Source of the DNA: Streptomyces californicus
Lineage (GTDB): Bacteria; Actinomycetota; Actinomycetes; Streptomycetales; Streptomycetaceae
Reading direction: 5' to 3'
Assembly: GCF_000717645.1 (NCBI RefSeq)
Contig: NZ_JNZZ01000002.1
Coordinates: forward strand, 248,001 to 312,000
Length of the DNA: 64,000 bases
Under the pieces are notes generated by a model that saw nothing but the letters and a program-made list of their open reading frames with translations, searched no databases and was not told where the DNA came from. This document shows, in pieces, positions 33,891-41,535 of the stretch. The number at the start of each line of letters is the position of its first letter. The first letter of the stretch is position 1. The translations under genes and the position numbers were made by a program.

Positions 33891-35519
33891 TCAGCGGCCG
33901 GCCCGCACCGCCTCCGGCGTCGTGTCCCGCAGTTCGCCGTCGAGCCGCAGCCACCGGGTGATCCCGATCGACTCCAGGAAGGGCACGTCGTGGCTCGCCA
34001 CGATCAGCGCCCCCTCGTACGCGGCCAGCGCCTCGGACAGCCGCCGTACGCTCACCAGGTCGAGGCTGTTCGTCGGCTCGTCGAGCAGCAGCAGACGCGG
34101 CGCCGGATCGGCCAGCAGCAGCATCGCCAGCGTCGCCCGGAACCGCTCCCCGCCCGACAGGGTCGACGCCGGGCGGTCCGCGGCCGCCCCCTTGAACAGG
34201 AAGCGGGCCAGCCGGGCCCGTACCGCGTTCTCCGTACGCTCCGGCGCCGCGCGGGCCACGTTCCGCGCCACCGACGCGTCGTCGTCCAGCACGTCCAGAC
34301 GCTGCGGCAGGTACCCCGTCGCGACCAGCGGACCCGCCTCGCCAGACAGGGGCGACAACTCGCCCGCCACGGTCCGCAGCAGCGCCGTCTTGCCCGCTCC
34401 GTTGCGCCCGGTCAACGCGATCCGCTCCGGCCCCCGCACCGTCAACTCGCCCCGCAGCGGCGGGCCATACGGCGGCACGGGGTCGCGCAGCAGCAGCACC
34501 TCGGTCCCCGGGTGGACGCGGGTGCCCGGCAGCTTGATCCGGATCTCCTCGTCCTGCCGTACCGCAGCCTCCGCCTCGCCCAGACGCTCCTCTGCCGCCG
34601 CCAGCCGTTCGGTGTGCAGGACGCGGTGCTTGCCGGCGGACACCTGGGCGGCGCGCCTGCGCTGCCCCATCACCACCTTGGGCTCCCGCTTGGTGTCCCA
34701 CATCTTCTGCCCGTAGCGCCTACGACGGGCCAACGTCACGTGCGCGGAGGCCAGTTCGCGCTTCTGGCGCTGTACGTCCGACTCGGCCGCCCGCACCGTG
34801 CGCCGGGCCGCCTCCTGCTCGACGGCCAGAGCCTCCTCGTACGCCGGCAGGTTCCCGCCGTACCAGGTCACCTCGCCCTCGCGCAGATCCGCGATCCGGT
34901 CCACCCGCTCCAGCAGCTCGCGGTCGTGGCTGACGACGAGGAGCGTTCCCGTCCAGGCGTCGACCACGTCGTACAGCCGCCTGCGGGCGTACGCGTCAAG
35001 GTTGTTCGTCGGCTCGTCCAGCAGCAGCACGCCGGGGTCGCGCAGCAGCAGAGCGGCCAGCCGCAGCAGGACGCACTCGCCGCCGGACATCTCCCCGACG
35101 GCGCGGTCGAGCCCGATGTGCCCGAGACCGAGCCCGTCGAGGGCGGCGAGCGAGCGCTCCTCGACGTCCCAGTCGTCGCCGATCACCGCGAAATGCTCCG
35201 CCCGGACGTCGCCCGACTCGACGGCGTCCAGCGCCGCGCGCCTCTCCGCGATCCCGAGCACCTGGTCGACCCGCAGCGCGGTGTCCGGGACCACGGTCTG
35301 CGGGAGATGGCCGAGCCCGCCGCGGACGCTGACCGTTCCGGCGTGCGGGGTGAGTTCACCGGCGATCAGCCGGATCAGGGTGGACTTGCCGCAGCCGTTG
35401 AGACCGATGAGTCCGGTGCGGCCCGGACCCACCGAGAAGTCGAGGCCGGAGAAGACCTCGCCGCCGTCGGGCCGGCGGAAGGAGAGCGAGACACAGCTGA
35501 CGCGGGCGTCGGTGGACAT
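33891..35519 (-). CDS. ABC-F family ATPase (antibiotic-resistance-type candidate)
   Basis: A 542-residue soluble twin ABC protein without membrane segments, the layout of ABC-F ribosome-protection factors. Module 1 has GLNGCGKST and MSGGECVLLRL with LLLDEPTNNLD. A charged linker carries RRTVRAAESDVQRQKRELA. Module 2 has GRNGAGKTA and LSGGERFRATL with LLLDEPTNSLD. ATG 35519 is the last Met before module 1. ABC-F proteins enter the ribosomal E site and dislodge bound antibiotics or rescue stalled peptidyl-tRNA. Its 5' region has a consensus-like promoter, a nine-codon leader frame and a long hairpin, which fits drug-induced attenuation control. Confidence 0.9.
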   Translation of the reverse strand: MSTDARVSCVSLSFRRPDGGEVFSGLDFSVGPGRTGLIGLNGCGKSTLIRLIAGELTPHAGTVSVRGGLGHLPQTVVPDTALRVDQVLGIAERRAALDAVESGDVRAEHFAVIGDDWDVEERSLAALDGLGLGHIGLDRAVGEMSGGECVLLRLAALLLRDPGVLLLDEPTNNLDAYARRRLYDVVDAWTGTLLVVSHDRELLERVDRIADLREGEVTWYGGNLPAYEEALAVEQEAARRTVRAAESDVQRQKRELASAHVTLARRRRYGQKMWDTKREPKVVMGQRRRAAQVSAGKHRVLHTERLAAAEERLGEAEAAVRQDEEIRIKLPGTRVHPGTEVLLLRDPVPPYGPPLRGELTVRGPERIALTGRNGAGKTALLRTVAGELSPLSGEAGPLVATGYLPQRLDVLDDDASVARNVARAAPERTENAVRARLARFLFKGAAADRPASTLSGGERFRATLAMLLLADPAPRLLLLDEPTNSLDLVSVRRLSEALAAYEGALIVASHDVPFLESIGITRWLRLDGELRDTTPEAVRAGR

Positions 35520-35563
35520 ACGGAACTCCCGTGAACGTCGAGGAGGAAGAGGACGGCCGGACA

Positions 35564-35635
35564 CTGAGATCGCACACGGGCGCTCCGGCCGCGACAGGGC
35601 GCGGCGGGCGCTGCACGGTGTGCACAGGACCTCAG
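35564..35635 (-). promoter_or_regulatory. Attenuator-like hairpin in the ABC-F leader
   Basis: On the transcript CTGAGGTC (35635-35628) can pair with GATCTCAG (35571-35564), with one G-U pair, and GCACAC (inside) with GTGTGC, separated by a 4-base bulge. It lies directly after the stop of the nine-residue leader frame and before the ABC-F start. The pairing is read by eye. Confidence 0.5.
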
Positions 35636-35636
35636 A

Positions 35637-35666
35637 TCAGCAACGTCCCACTCCGATCGACGACAC
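35637..35666 (-). CDS. Putative 9-residue leader peptide upstream of the ABC-F gene
   Basis: GTG 35666 to TGA 35637 encodes MSSIGVGRC. It begins about 8 bases after the predicted transcription start and ends at the base of the downstream hairpin. There is no clear ribosome site, so it would be a near-leaderless reading frame. A drug-stalled ribosome here could change the folding of the following hairpin. Function is inferred from the arrangement only. Confidence 0.4.
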   Translation of the reverse strand: MSSIGVGRC

Positions 35667-35680
35667 CAGGGACGTCCACG

Positions 35681-35719
35681 AAAGTAGGGCCGGCGAGCGG
35701 GCCGGGCAACCGGATTTAC
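35681..35719 (-). promoter_or_regulatory. Promoter of the ABC-F gene with A+T-rich upstream element
   Basis: On the minus strand TTGCCC (35709-35704) and TACTTT (35686-35681) are separated by exactly 17 bases. GTAAAT lies just upstream of the -35 (35719-35714), resembling the A+T-rich element that WhiB7/WblC-controlled resistance promoters carry there. The transcription start would fall near 35674, giving a leader of about 155 bases. Confidence 0.6.
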
Positions 35720-35752
35720 GGCCGGGCGGCGGTCCTCGCCCCTGCGGCCGGG

Positions 35753-36169
35753 TCAGTGGTCCTCGCCGAGGAGGTCGGTCAACCCCTGGTCCAGGTCCAG
35801 GTACAGGTGCTCCTCACCCGCCGGGACCAGCTCCTGCGCCCGCTGGATGAAGCGGCGCAGCTCCTCGGTGCGCACATGGACCATGGCGATGCCCTCGGGG
35901 GCGTGGAACTCCAGGACCGTACGGTCGTAGCCGAACGGCCGCACCCGTACGTCCCCCTGGCCCGCCGGGTCGTCCATCCCGGCGGTCAGCAGCTCGCGGG
36001 CGAACTCCCAGGACACCTCGGTGCCCTCCAGGGTCGCCGGGCCCGGGAACACCATGCGGACGGCGAAGGGGTACGCACGGTCGTAGCTGAGCAGGGCGGG
36101 CAGGGTCTCCATCCGCGGTGCGGACGCGACCATACGAGCCTGCACGGACTGCTCGATAACGCTGGACAA
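35753..36169 (-). CDS. SsgA-like sporulation/cell division regulator (SALP)
   Basis: A 138-residue SsgA-family protein. These proteins occur only in morphologically complex actinomycetes and guide septum placement and wall remodelling during sporulation. Family blocks are LLSYDRAYPFAVRMVFP, WEFARELLTAGM, GQGDVRVRPFG, and LVPAGEEHLYLDLDQGLTDLLGE at the end. The start appears to be TTG 36169 behind a GAGGGAGCAGG ribosome site; the next Met (MVASAPR) would remove an N-terminal strand. TTG starts are rare in this window, so low translation may be intended. Confidence 0.9.
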   Translation of the reverse strand: MSSVIEQSVQARMVASAPRMETLPALLSYDRAYPFAVRMVFPGPATLEGTEVSWEFARELLTAGMDDPAGQGDVRVRPFGYDRTVLEFHAPEGIAMVHVRTEELRRFIQRAQELVPAGEEHLYLDLDQGLTDLLGEDH

Positions 36170-36356
36170 ACCTGCTCCCTCTCACGGCTGGGCGAACGGT
36201 TCCCGGCACTGGAGTAGACGACGGAACCCCTCGTTTCGTGCACCGGCGCGCGGCGTGAGCTGCGTCACCGGTTCCGGCCGGCCCGCCGCGCCTCCGCGCA
36301 CCCCCCTCCTGCCCGCTCGACGGCGACGCACCCTGGACGGGCCGGAACCCGTCGGC

Positions 36357-36362
36357 TAGCTT
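36357..36362 (+). promoter_or_regulatory. -10 element (TAGCTT) before the BNR-repeat gene
   Basis: TAGCTT ends 8 bases before ATG 36371, with no ribosome site visible, which suggests a leaderless or very short-leader mRNA. Confidence 0.4.
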
Positions 36363-36370
36363 CCTGCGCC

Positions 36371-37507
36371 ATGAAGGCCATGGGGAAGACGAGACGGCTG
36401 ACGGCACTCGTGACCGGCGGGGCGGCCCTGGCCGCCGCACTGGTCGCACCGGGCGCGTACGCGGCGGAGGGACGGCACGGCGAGACCGCCTCCCGGGAGG
36501 CGGCCGTCCGCGCGCCGCTGCCCGGCTGGAAGCTCACCGACACCGGCACGGACTCCCGCTTCCGCGGCCTCGCCGCGGTCAGCCGCACCACCGCCTGGGT
36601 GGCCGGGTCGAAGGGCACGGTCCTGCGCACCGGCGACGGCGGGCGCACCTGGCGCGACGTCTCACCGCGGGGCGCCGCCGGACTCGAACTGCGGGACATC
36701 GAGGCGTTCGACGGAAGGCGGGCCGTCGCCCTGGCCATCGGCGAGGGCGAGGCGTCCCGGGTCCTGCGCACCGCGGACGGCGGAGCGACCTGGACCGAGT
36801 CCTTCCGCAACACCGATCCGCGCGCCTTCTTCAATTGCCTGACCTTCTTCGACAGCCGGCACGGCCTCGCGGCGGGCGACCCGGTGGACGGGAAGTTCCG
36901 CCTCCTCACCACGGCGGACGGCGGCCGCTCCTGGCGGGTCCTGCCGAACGCGGGGATGCCCGCCGCCCTGCCGGGCGAGGCGGGGTTCGCCGCCAGCGGC
37001 CAGTGCCTGGTCAGCTCCGGCGCCAGGGACGTCTGGCTGACCACCGGGGGAGCCGATACCGCCCGTGTCCTGCACTCCGGGGACCGCGGGCTGACCTGGA
37101 CGGCGAGCCCGTCGACCCTCCCGGCGGGCGACCCGGCGCGCGGCGTCTTCGCCGCGGCCTTCCGCGACCGGGGCCACGGCATCGCGGTCGGCGGCGACTA
37201 CCGCCCCGACCAGACCTCACCCCGGGCCGCCGCCGTCACCGGGGACGGCGGGCGCTCCTGGCGGCAGGCGGCGACCCCGCCGCCCGCCTACCGTTCCGGC
37301 GTCGCCTGGCTGCCGTACAGCCGCACCGCCGCCCTGGCCGTCGGCCCGACCGGCACCGACCTGACCCTGGACGCCGGGCGCACCTGGCGCACGGTCGACT
37401 ACGGCTCGTACGACACCGTGGACTGCACCCCGGACCTGGGCTGCTGGGCGGCGGGGGAGAAGGGACGGGTGGCCCGGCTGGGGTTCCCGGGCGTGTCCGG
37501 GGGCTGA
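36371..37507 (+). CDS. Exported BNR/YCF48-like beta-propeller protein (oxidoreductase-annotated family)
   Basis: A 378-residue exported protein. The signal runs to about residue 33 (VAPGAYAA). The mature part is built of repeated Asp-box-like turns: TGDGGRTWRDV, TADGGATWTES, TADGGRSWRVL, SGDRGLTWTAS, TGDGGRSWRQA and LDAGRTWRTV, spaced about 40-60 residues, i.e. a six- or seven-bladed propeller like the HCF136/YCF48 and sialidase-type folds. No catalytic set is visible, so a binding or scaffold role is likely. A second in-frame Met (36380) is possible as start. Confidence 0.8.
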   Translation: MKAMGKTRRLTALVTGGAALAAALVAPGAYAAEGRHGETASREAAVRAPLPGWKLTDTGTDSRFRGLAAVSRTTAWVAGSKGTVLRTGDGGRTWRDVSPRGAAGLELRDIEAFDGRRAVALAIGEGEASRVLRTADGGATWTESFRNTDPRAFFNCLTFFDSRHGLAAGDPVDGKFRLLTTADGGRSWRVLPNAGMPAALPGEAGFAASGQCLVSSGARDVWLTTGGADTARVLHSGDRGLTWTASPSTLPAGDPARGVFAAAFRDRGHGIAVGGDYRPDQTSPRAAAVTGDGGRSWRQAATPPPAYRSGVAWLPYSRTAALAVGPTGTDLTLDAGRTWRTVDYGSYDTVDCTPDLGCWAAGEKGRVARLGFPGVSGG

Positions 37508-37508
37508 G

Positions 37509-37628
37509 GGCCACGGACCTGCCGGGCCACGGACCTGCCGGGCCATCGATCCACCGGGCCGCCGACCCACCGGACCACCTGGCCACTGACCCACCGGGCC
37601 ATCGACCCGCCGCGCCACGGCCCCGCCG
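37509..37628. repeat. Degenerate 16-base tandem repeat
   Basis: Seven units of the form GGCCACGGACCTGCCG follow each other in register, interrupted by one 8-base half unit at 37573-37580. The first two are identical and later ones drift (for example GGCCATCGATCCACCG). It lies between convergent genes and begins 2 bases after the BNR gene stop. No terminator hairpin is obvious here. Confidence 0.8.
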
Positions 37629-37648
37629 GATCGGCGGCCCGGTGGGCC

Positions 37649-38515
37649 CTACGAGGCGTCCAGCACCTCGCGCAGCCGCTGGGCGAACTCGTCGGGCTTG
37701 CCCGGGTAGCCGAACTCCCCGTCGGCGAAACCGGCGTGATGGCTCGGGAAGACGGTCGCCGCCTGTCCCAGCAACCCGGCCGCGGCGGCGGACGTCCGCC
37801 CGGTCTGCACCGTCCGCGACTCCTCGCCCATGGCGATCACCACCCGGGTGCCGGACGCCTCGATCGCCGCGACGTCCGGCAGGTGGTCGCTGACCGCCCA
37901 GGACCGGTCGGACAGCAGCGGGTCGTCCCGCGAGCCGTCGTCCTCGGTGGGCATGCCGAACGCGGCGGGGTCGGGAAGCGGCTGCGCGAAGTAGGCGTCG
38001 GTGAACTCGCCCTCCCACGAGGTCATCGCCACGAACGCGGCCATCCCCGCGCCCCACCCGCGCGCCTCGTACGCGTCCCGGACCCCGGCCCGTGCGCGGA
38101 CGGCCGCCGGGCCGTCCGGGGTGAGCGTGATGAGCGGCGGCTCGTGCGCGACGAGGGTCGTCACGTCCTCCGGGTGGCGGGCCACCAGGGCGAGGGCCGT
38201 GACCGCGCCCCCGCTGCTGGCGAACATCTCGACCGGGCCGACGCCGAGCGCCTCGATGACGGCGTGCACGTCGTCGGCCAGGCTCTCGGGCGCGTACTCC
38301 GCCCGGCCGTCCTTGCGGGTGGAGCGGCCGAGCCCCCGGGGGTCGTAGGTGACCACGGTCCGGTCGGGGAAGCGTGCCGCCAGTGCGGCGAACCCGGTGG
38401 CGTCCATGGGCTGTCCGACCATGACCAGGGGAGGACGGCCGTCGGCGGCGGGCAGGGGGCCGCGGACGTCGTACACGAGGTCGGCGGCGGCTGTGGTGAG
38501 GGTGTAGGTATCCAT
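37649..38515 (-). CDS. Alpha/beta-hydrolase
   Basis: A 288-residue alpha/beta-hydrolase. Motifs: LVMVGQPMDATGFAAL, VVTYDPRGLGRS, and the nucleophile elbow FASSGGAV (Ser near residue 102), and a His in FPSHHAGF near residue 263. The elbow has Ala-Ser-Ser-Gly-Gly in place of the usual Gly-x-Ser-x-Gly, so the acting nucleophile should be checked. Single gene, convergent with the BNR gene. Substrate unknown. Confidence 0.85.
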   Translation of the reverse strand: MDTYTLTTAAADLVYDVRGPLPAADGRPPLVMVGQPMDATGFAALAARFPDRTVVTYDPRGLGRSTRKDGRAEYAPESLADDVHAVIEALGVGPVEMFASSGGAVTALALVARHPEDVTTLVAHEPPLITLTPDGPAAVRARAGVRDAYEARGWGAGMAAFVAMTSWEGEFTDAYFAQPLPDPAAFGMPTEDDGSRDDPLLSDRSWAVSDHLPDVAAIEASGTRVVIAMGEESRTVQTGRTSAAAAGLLGQAATVFPSHHAGFADGEFGYPGKPDEFAQRLREVLDAS

Positions 38516-38645
38516 ACCCGTGCAGACCGGCGTCGCCGCGAGAACTCATCGGTGCGCGGTCCGAACATCCCCGACCCGCCGGGCCGGGTCCGCCCCGTGC
38601 CCCCGCCTCCGGGCGGCCGGGTCCGCGCCGACGGCGCCGCGTCGG

Positions 38646-38942
38646 CTACGGCAGCCGCTGCCGGTACGGGGCGAGCCCGGGCGCGGTCCTGGTCGCGATG
38701 AACTCGGTGATCCGGTACGCGCACACCCCGTGCACGGCGAACGGGTCGGCCGCGGCGATCGCCTCGATCGCCGCCCGGTCCTCGCCGACCGCCAGGATCA
38801 CCCCGCCGTCCCGCGGGTTCTTGCGGCCGGAGGCGATGAAGACGCCCGCGGCGTACTGCTCGTCGAGCCACGTCACGTGCTCCGCCATCAGCGCGTCGGC
38901 GCGCTCGACCGGCGCGGTGTAGGTCAATTCGAGTACGAACAT
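38646..38942 (-). CDS. YciI-family small protein
   Basis: A 98-residue protein with the YciI dimeric alpha-beta-barrel pattern: MFVLELTYTAPVERADALMAEHVTWLDEQ, a GVFIASGRKNPRDGGVILAVG segment and FAVHGVCAYRITEF. A His/Asp pair in the first helix and loop (HVTWLDEQ) is typical of the family. The start at ATG 38942 gives normal length. The biochemical role of this group is mostly unknown; distant relatives act as dehydrochlorinases or sigma-linked accessory proteins. Confidence 0.85.
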   Translation of the reverse strand: MFVLELTYTAPVERADALMAEHVTWLDEQYAAGVFIASGRKNPRDGGVILAVGEDRAAIEAIAAADPFAVHGVCAYRITEFIATRTAPGLAPYRQRLP

Positions 38943-39039
38943 GATCGTCAGGCTACGCGCCCGCCGCGAGGCGCTCGCGTGCCGCCCCGTCGGACGCCCT
39001 CGGGCCCGCACCCGGTCGTGGCGCGGGTCCGGAGCCGCA

Positions 39040-39045
39040 TAGGCT
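39040..39045 (+). promoter_or_regulatory. -10 element (TAGGCT) for a leaderless endonuclease V mRNA
   Basis: TAGGCT ends 6 bases before ATG 39052; no ribosome site is present between them. Confidence 0.45.
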
Positions 39046-39051
39046 GCCGGT

Positions 39052-39744
39052 ATGACGAGCTTCTCCGCCCCCGCCCACGAGACCCCCGCCGACGAAGCGG
39101 AGGGCCGGGCCGTCCAGGAGCGGCTGCGCGGCCGGGTGATCCTGGACGAGACGGGGCCGGAGCCCGGAACCGGCCTGGTCACCGGGGTGGACGTGGCCTA
39201 CGACGACGAGCGGGACGTCGTCGTCGCGGCCGCCGTGGTGCTGGACGCCGCGACGCTGGAGACGGTCGAGGAGGCCACCGCCGTCGGCAAGGTCGCCTTC
39301 CCGTACGTGCCGGGCCTGCTGGCCTTCCGGGAGATCCCGACGGTGCTGGAGGCCCTCGCGGAGCTCAGCGTCGACCCCGGACTCGTCGTCTGCGACGGCT
39401 ACGGTCTGGCACACCCGCGCCGTTTCGGGCTCGCCAGCCATCTGGGCGTGATCACCGGGCTGCCGGTGATCGGCGTCGGCAAGAACCCGTTCACGTTCAC
39501 CTACGAGGCGCCCGGCCCCCGGCGCGGCGACTCCTCCCCGCTGCTGGACGGCGAGGAGGTGGTCGGCCGGGCACTGCGCACCCGGGAGAACACCAGCCCG
39601 GTGTTCGTCTCGGTGGGGCACCGCGTCCGCCTCGACAACGCCTGCGCCCACACGCTCCGCCTCGCCGGGCGCTACCGCCAGCCGGAGAGCACCCGCCGCG
39701 CGGACGCCCTCTGCCGGCGGACCCTGCGCGAGGCGACGGGCTGA
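39052..39744 (+). CDS. nfi: Endonuclease V (deoxyinosine 3'-endonuclease)
   Basis: A 230-residue repair nuclease that cuts one base 3' of deoxyinosine formed by adenine deamination. Family motifs: GVDVAYDD (first metal-binding Asp), FPYVPGLLAFREIP (the Tyr-Pro wedge and metal-binding Glu) and CDGYGLAHPRRFGLASHLGV (third acid and His), then GVGKNPF. Length is normal. Start follows a -10-like TAGGCT by 6 bases. A stand-alone gene. Confidence 0.95.
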   Translation: MTSFSAPAHETPADEAEGRAVQERLRGRVILDETGPEPGTGLVTGVDVAYDDERDVVVAAAVVLDAATLETVEEATAVGKVAFPYVPGLLAFREIPTVLEALAELSVDPGLVVCDGYGLAHPRRFGLASHLGVITGLPVIGVGKNPFTFTYEAPGPRRGDSSPLLDGEEVVGRALRTRENTSPVFVSVGHRVRLDNACAHTLRLAGRYRQPESTRRADALCRRTLREATG

Positions 39745-39869
39745 CGGGTCCGCCGCGTGGGGCCGCCCCGCCCGGGCACGCGACGGGCCGCTCGCGCGCC
39801 CGGGTGCGCGCCCCGCTGCCCGCGATCGCCCGATGTCGCGGGCGTGGAACAGTCCTGCAACTGAGTACG

Positions 39870-39894
39870 TGTACGGATGGCATAGATCCGTACA
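39870..39894. promoter_or_regulatory. 9-base inverted repeat upstream of a small membrane protein gene
   Basis: TGTACGGAT (39870-39878) and ATCCGTACA (39886-39894) are perfect inverted arms around 7 bases, ending 18 bases before ATG 39913. Size and position fit a dimeric repressor or activator site. Confidence 0.6.
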
Positions 39895-39912
39895 GCTGGG
39901 CAGGCTGAACAC

Positions 39913-40056
39913 ATGAACGCCACTCGCACAGCCGTCCGCCCCGTGCCCTTCGACCCGGCCCAGCGCCGCATGGCCCTCGGCATGCTCCTCGGAAGCGCCG
40001 CCGGGCTCGCCTGGCTGGGCGCGATGCTCTACACGCTGGTCGGCTGGCTCTTCTGA
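39913..40056 (+). CDS. Small membrane protein, 47 residues
   Basis: A 47-residue frame from ATG 39913 to TGA 40056. A basic head (MNATRTAVRPVPFDPAQRR) leads to one hydrophobic segment of about 26 residues (MALGMLLGSAAGLAWLGAML, then YTLVGW) ending Leu-Phe. Codon third positions are almost all G/C, as in real genes, and a strong inverted repeat precedes it. Size and topology are like small morphogenetic membrane proteins of streptomycetes such as MmpA, but I cannot prove that relation. Likely inner-membrane with its N-terminus inside. Confidence 0.6.
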   Translation: MNATRTAVRPVPFDPAQRRMALGMLLGSAAGLAWLGAMLYTLVGWLF

Positions 40057-40126
40057 CGCCGCCGGGCCGCGCCGAGACCCGGCCGCACGAGCCCCGGTCC
40101 CCCGACCGGAACGAGCTCGCGCGGGG

Positions 40127-41317
40127 CTACCGCACCGCCGCCACCCGGAACCGCAGCCCCGCCGCCGTCAGCCGGTCCAGGAGCGCGTCGCCCATCGCCA
40201 CCGCCGTCGTCACCTGCCCGGAGGTCTCCGGCAGTTCGTCCAGCGCCAGGCAGACCGCCGACTCGGCCAGCATCTTCGCTGTCTCGCCGTATCCCGGGTC
40301 GCCGCCGGACACCTCGGTGAAGACGCGCCGCCCGCCGCCCTCCCCGACGAAGCGCACGGTGAACCAGCTCTGCCCGCGCCGCGCCTCGTCCGGCCCCTGA
40401 CCCGCCTCGTACCGCCCCATGAGCCACTCCCGTACGCCCTCCACCTGCGCGGCGGCCACCAGCGAGCCGATCGCCACCGGGGCTCCCAGGGCCATCGGCA
40501 GCGTCCTGACCGAGGCGAAGTGGCGGTAGGCGAAATCGGGGCCGTACCGCTCCAGCGCCCGCGCCGAACGGCCCACGATCGCCGGGTCCACCGTCGGCAG
40601 CGGCAGCGCCCAGGTGCCGACCGCCCCGTTGAAGTGCGGTGAACCCGAAGGGGTGCGGACCCGGCGGCCCACCAGGCGCGGCTCGTGCAGCCGGCGCTCC
40701 CTGGCGGCCGCCAGCATCTGCGGCCCCCGGCCGATCGCCGTGAGCGCCGAGGCGAACGTCCCGCCGGAGAACACGGCGTTCGTGCGGACGAAGCCGTCCA
40801 CGCTCAGCGGTACGCCCTCGGGAAGCTGTTTGACGGTGAACCAGGCGCCGAGGTCGTGCGGGACGGAGTCGAAGCCGCAGGCGTGCACGAGGCGCGCCCC
40901 CGTCTCCCGCGCCCGCGCGTCGTTCTCCAGGTACATCCGGTCGATGAACTCCGCCTCGCCCGTGAGGTCCGCGTAGTCCGTCCCGGCCTCCGCGCAGGCG
41001 GTGACGAGCTGCTCGCCGTAGCGGATGTACGGCCCCACCGTGGACGCCACGACCCGGGTGGAGGCGGCCAGTTCGGCCAGCGCCCCGGCGTCGTCCGCGT
41101 CCGCCGCCACCAGCGGCAGCTCCGCGCAGGCGGGGGTGATCGCGGTGAGCCGCTCGCGCAGCGCCTCCAGCTTGGTCCGGCTGCGGCCCGCCAGTGCCCA
41201 GCGCAGACCGGCGGGGGCGTGGGCGGCCAGGTACTCGGCGGTCAGCGTCCCCACGAAGCCGGTGGCGCCGAAGAGGACCACGTCCAAGGGGCGTGTCGCG
41301 TCGTTCTGCCTGTTCAC
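40127..41317 (-). CDS. Saccharopine dehydrogenase-like / trans-acting enoyl reductase family protein
   Basis: A 396-residue NAD(P)-dependent reductase-like protein. The nucleotide fold begins with VVLFGATGFVGTLTAEYL (about 13-30), then WALAGRSRTKLEAL, VVASTVGPYIRYGEQLV, DYADLTGE, and HACGFDSVPHDLGA. These are shared by the mycobacterial trans-acting enoyl reductases of polyketide lipid synthesis and saccharopine dehydrogenase homologues. No polyketide synthase is nearby, so the substrate is open. The start is GTG 41317. Divergent from the beta-oxidation operon. Confidence 0.88.
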   Translation of the reverse strand: MNRQNDATRPLDVVLFGATGFVGTLTAEYLAAHAPAGLRWALAGRSRTKLEALRERLTAITPACAELPLVAADADDAGALAELAASTRVVASTVGPYIRYGEQLVTACAEAGTDYADLTGEAEFIDRMYLENDARARETGARLVHACGFDSVPHDLGAWFTVKQLPEGVPLSVDGFVRTNAVFSGGTFASALTAIGRGPQMLAAARERRLHEPRLVGRRVRTPSGSPHFNGAVGTWALPLPTVDPAIVGRSARALERYGPDFAYRHFASVRTLPMALGAPVAIGSLVAAAQVEGVREWLMGRYEAGQGPDEARRGQSWFTVRFVGEGGGRRVFTEVSGGDPGYGETAKMLAESAVCLALDELPETSGQVTTAVAMGDALLDRLTAAGLRFRVAAVR

Positions 41318-41462
41318 GAGTACCTCCGCTGGGAGCCGTTGCCGACGTGGCAGGCAGAGGGTAGCGGAGAGCGCCGTGGCGACGCCCGGCCGGGCGGGCC
41401 CGGATGGGAATGACCGGCGGGAGGGAACGGGGACCGACTAAGCGCTTGCTCGCCCCAAGGGG

Positions 41463-41491
41463 TTGTGCGGAGCCGGGCGCGTTCTTAGCAT
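41463..41491 (+). promoter_or_regulatory. Promoter of the beta-oxidation operon (TTGTGC - 17 - TAGCAT)
   Basis: TTGTGC (41463-41468) and TAGCAT (41486-41491) are 17 bases apart. Just downstream lie TGTTACA and TGTCACA motifs (41498-41520), within GATGTTACATC and GTGTCACAC, which may be sites of a fatty-acid-responsive regulator overlapping the initiation region. Confidence 0.6.
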
Positions 41492-41535
41492 CACTGATGT
41501 TACATCGCTTGTGTCACACCTCTGGGGGCTCACAG

